64,000 nucleotides of DNA, from assembly GCA_947503335.1 (NCBI GenBank), contig CANNCY010000003.1, forward strand, positions 310,001-374,000, written 5' to 3'. Source of the DNA: an uncultured Pseudomonadales bacterium (lineage in GTDB: Bacteria > Pseudomonadota > Gammaproteobacteria > Pseudomonadales > CANNCY01). Position 1 is the first letter of the stretch. Each line of letters opens with the position of its first letter. The notes under the pieces are model-generated. The model searched no databases, had not been told where the DNA came from, and saw only the letters and a program-made list of their open reading frames with translations. A program made the position numbers and the translations under genes. Positions 62,740 to 64,000 of this stretch are shown piece after piece.

Positions 62740-64000
62740 TTACCAGCTGATACGTACGCCGCCGTTTACAACAAAGCCGTCCATTGGGGCATAGATGTCA
62801 CGAAAGATCGGATTAACCAAATCGCCCGTATTAATGTTTTCGAAACGCGTTTGGCGGGTGTCGTTAAAGTTTTCGAAATTTAAGAAAGCGGTTACTTGGT
62901 CGGTAAGCTTTTTCTCGGTCATCAACCCTAAGATCCAATAGCTTTCGCCCGTGGTGTCGTTTTCGCGTTTTTGCGGGCTAAAGTAGTAGGCTTCTAGGCC
63001 GATTCTAAAATCGTCTTCGCGCTCCCATACCAGCACTTGGTTGAGGCGATTTTTAGAGACTAATGGCAGATCAACGTCGACATAGGTATGCCCCACAAAA
63101 TAGCGCAGCTCACCAAAGCCGAATATTAGATTGGTCTCAACACCCGTAGTGTCAATGGTGTCGTCGCGTTGGGTAAACACATAGGTACCAGCTTGCTCAG
63201 AAAGCTCGACCGGTTTGTCGATTTCAGTATAGAAGAACAACAGATTACTAGTTAGCGAGAAATGCTCGTGTTCATCAATTCGGTGGTTAATATCAAAATT
63301 TACGCCACGCGATGTTTCTGCTTCAAATAGGTCAGGGTTTAACGGCGCAAGATCTTTAAAGTGAATCTCTTCAGCGTCTGCTACAAAAATGTTCGGTACT
63401 TTATAACCATATCCACCACCAAGACGTAAAGTTAGGTCGTGGGTAGGCATCATCAGTAATGAAAGGCGCGGCAACAAAAACTCGCCATATTCTGAGTGGC
63501 TGTCGGCCCGCAGACCACCTTCAATCACAAGGTGATCAGACAGATCATGCGTGTATTGGCCGAAAATACCGACAGTATCTTCGCTATAGTCATGGTTAAA
63601 TCCAGCTTGGCCTTGTTCTTGATCGAACTGATCAGAGGTTAGGTTGACACCCATCACCCAGTTAGCTTGATCATTGCCGTGGGCGTAACTTAGTTCGGCA
63701 AAGTTTGATTGTTGAACGCCGCCAAATTGATGGTTTTGTATCGTTAGTGTGCGGTCAAACCAGCTACCGGTCGCTTTAAGTGCAATCTCAGCCTCATTAG
63801 CTAGGTGGTGCGATAGCCCAAGGCGAACATAACTACGACGGCTATCGTTTGATTCAAAGTAGTGACTAGTATCACTGCCGTCGATGTAGCTTAAGCTACC
63901 ACCAAGACGGCTTTCGTCGATAAAACCTACGCCAACGTCTAATTTGGTCTCGTCACCTAATTCATAAAACCAGCGCGGTGTAATGGCAACGCGTTCAAAC
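62740..64000 (-). CDS. TonB-dependent receptor, C-terminal part (5' end outside window)
   Basis: Reading is open to the window edge on the minus strand; in-frame starts near 63657 are internal. About 420 C-terminal residues are visible: beta strands such as HLVIEGGLRADSHSEYGEFLLPRLSLLM, LRLGGGYGYKVPNIFVAD (a strong FepA/BtuB-type strand), an extended region with the typical NLLFFYTEIDKPVEL strand, and a terminal strand GFVVNGGVRISW ending in an aromatic residue. It is 54 bp upstream of the TolC gene on the same strand, so import and efflux genes may form one operon. Substrate unknown; siderophore or metal complexes are likely. Confidence 0.88.
   Translation of the reverse strand, partial: FERVAITPRWFYELGDETKLDVGVGFIDESRLGGSLSYIDGSDTSHYFESNDSRRSYVRLGLSHHLANEAEIALKATGSWFDRTLTIQNHQFGGVQQSNFAELSYAHGNDQANWVMGVNLTSDQFDQEQGQAGFNHDYSEDTVGIFGQYTHDLSDHLVIEGGLRADSHSEYGEFLLPRLSLLMMPTHDLTLRLGGGYGYKVPNIFVADAEEIHFKDLAPLNPDLFEAETSRGVNFDINHRIDEHEHFSLTSNLLFFYTEIDKPVELSEQAGTYVFTQRDDTIDTTGVETNLIFGFGELRYFVGHTYVDVDLPLVSKNRLNQVLVWEREDDFRIGLEAYYFSPQKRENDTTGESYWILGLMTEKKLTDQVTAFLNFENFNDTRQTRFENINTGDLVNPIFRDIYAPMDGFVVNGGVRISW

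Overview
The window looks like a chromosomal segment of a marine gammaproteobacterium. The evidence is the gammaproteobacterial housekeeping set (RlmE, RluF, RlmJ, a YbiT-type ABC-F protein, an RhlE-type helicase), two TonB-dependent receptors, a class GN sortase with its 'marine proteobacterial sortase target' partner, BCCT and sodium/solute symporters, and a Zur-type DUF1826-MerC-COG0523 operon. Base composition is moderate by eye (not computed). I saw no rRNA, tRNA, insertion sequence, prophage or CRISPR array. Coding density is very high, and many genes overlap by 1-4 bases.

Layout. 1-4641: the 3' end of a TonB receptor, then a secreted DsrE-like protein, a cytochrome c/Vgb-propeller/M19-dipeptidase fusion and a TauD-type dioxygenase. 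4651-11881: RNA-modification genes (SpoU, rlmE, rluF, rlmJ) interleaved with a TIGR01777 epimerase, an alpha/beta hydrolase and a BCCT transporter. 11897-15503: an OhrR-type regulator with an uncharacterised membrane protein, and a CHASE3-type hybrid kinase. 14916-18843: the class GN sortase/target pair and an acyltransferase. 19027-24951: small membrane and DUF411 proteins, a FadL-like porin, an SbtA-like bicarbonate transporter and a GH20 hexosaminidase. 24922-29683: an ammonium-transporter/histidine-kinase/receiver fusion, then a diiron oxygen-binding MBL-fold protein paired with a truncated chemoreceptor-like protein behind a consensus FNR box. 29805-34217: a membrane-anchored winged-helix/propeller regulator, an SRPBCC protein and the Zur operon. 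34414-45463: a flavin monooxygenase, a CBS-CGL reverse-transsulfuration operon, a 2011-residue calcium-repeat lipoprotein and an RNA helicase. 45479-54541: an ABC-F protein, CopA, a symporter plus FAD oxidoreductase, a small barrel-like protein and a CNNM protein. 54697-58372: an SPFH protein and a SAM-riboswitch-controlled metY-metX operon. 58297-64000 (minus strand): an efflux operon (TonB receptor, TolC, HlyD, two ABC-2 permeases) with no ATPase gene in view.

Themes. Sulfur amino-acid metabolism appears twice: direct sulfhydrylation (metY-metX behind the riboswitch) and reverse transsulfuration (CBS-CGL). Metal handling appears three times: the Zur operon, CopA and DUF411. Signal transduction is rich in unusual fusions or pairings. 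The strongest leads are (i) the FNR-box/chemoreceptor-fragment/diiron-protein unit, (ii) the SAM-I-clan riboswitch with mutually exclusive ribosome-site stems, (iii) the Amt-kinase-receiver fusion, (iv) an 11-bp hairpin that buries the tolC ribosome site and start codon, and (v) a strongly over-represented word GGGCGAGTT scattered over both strands.
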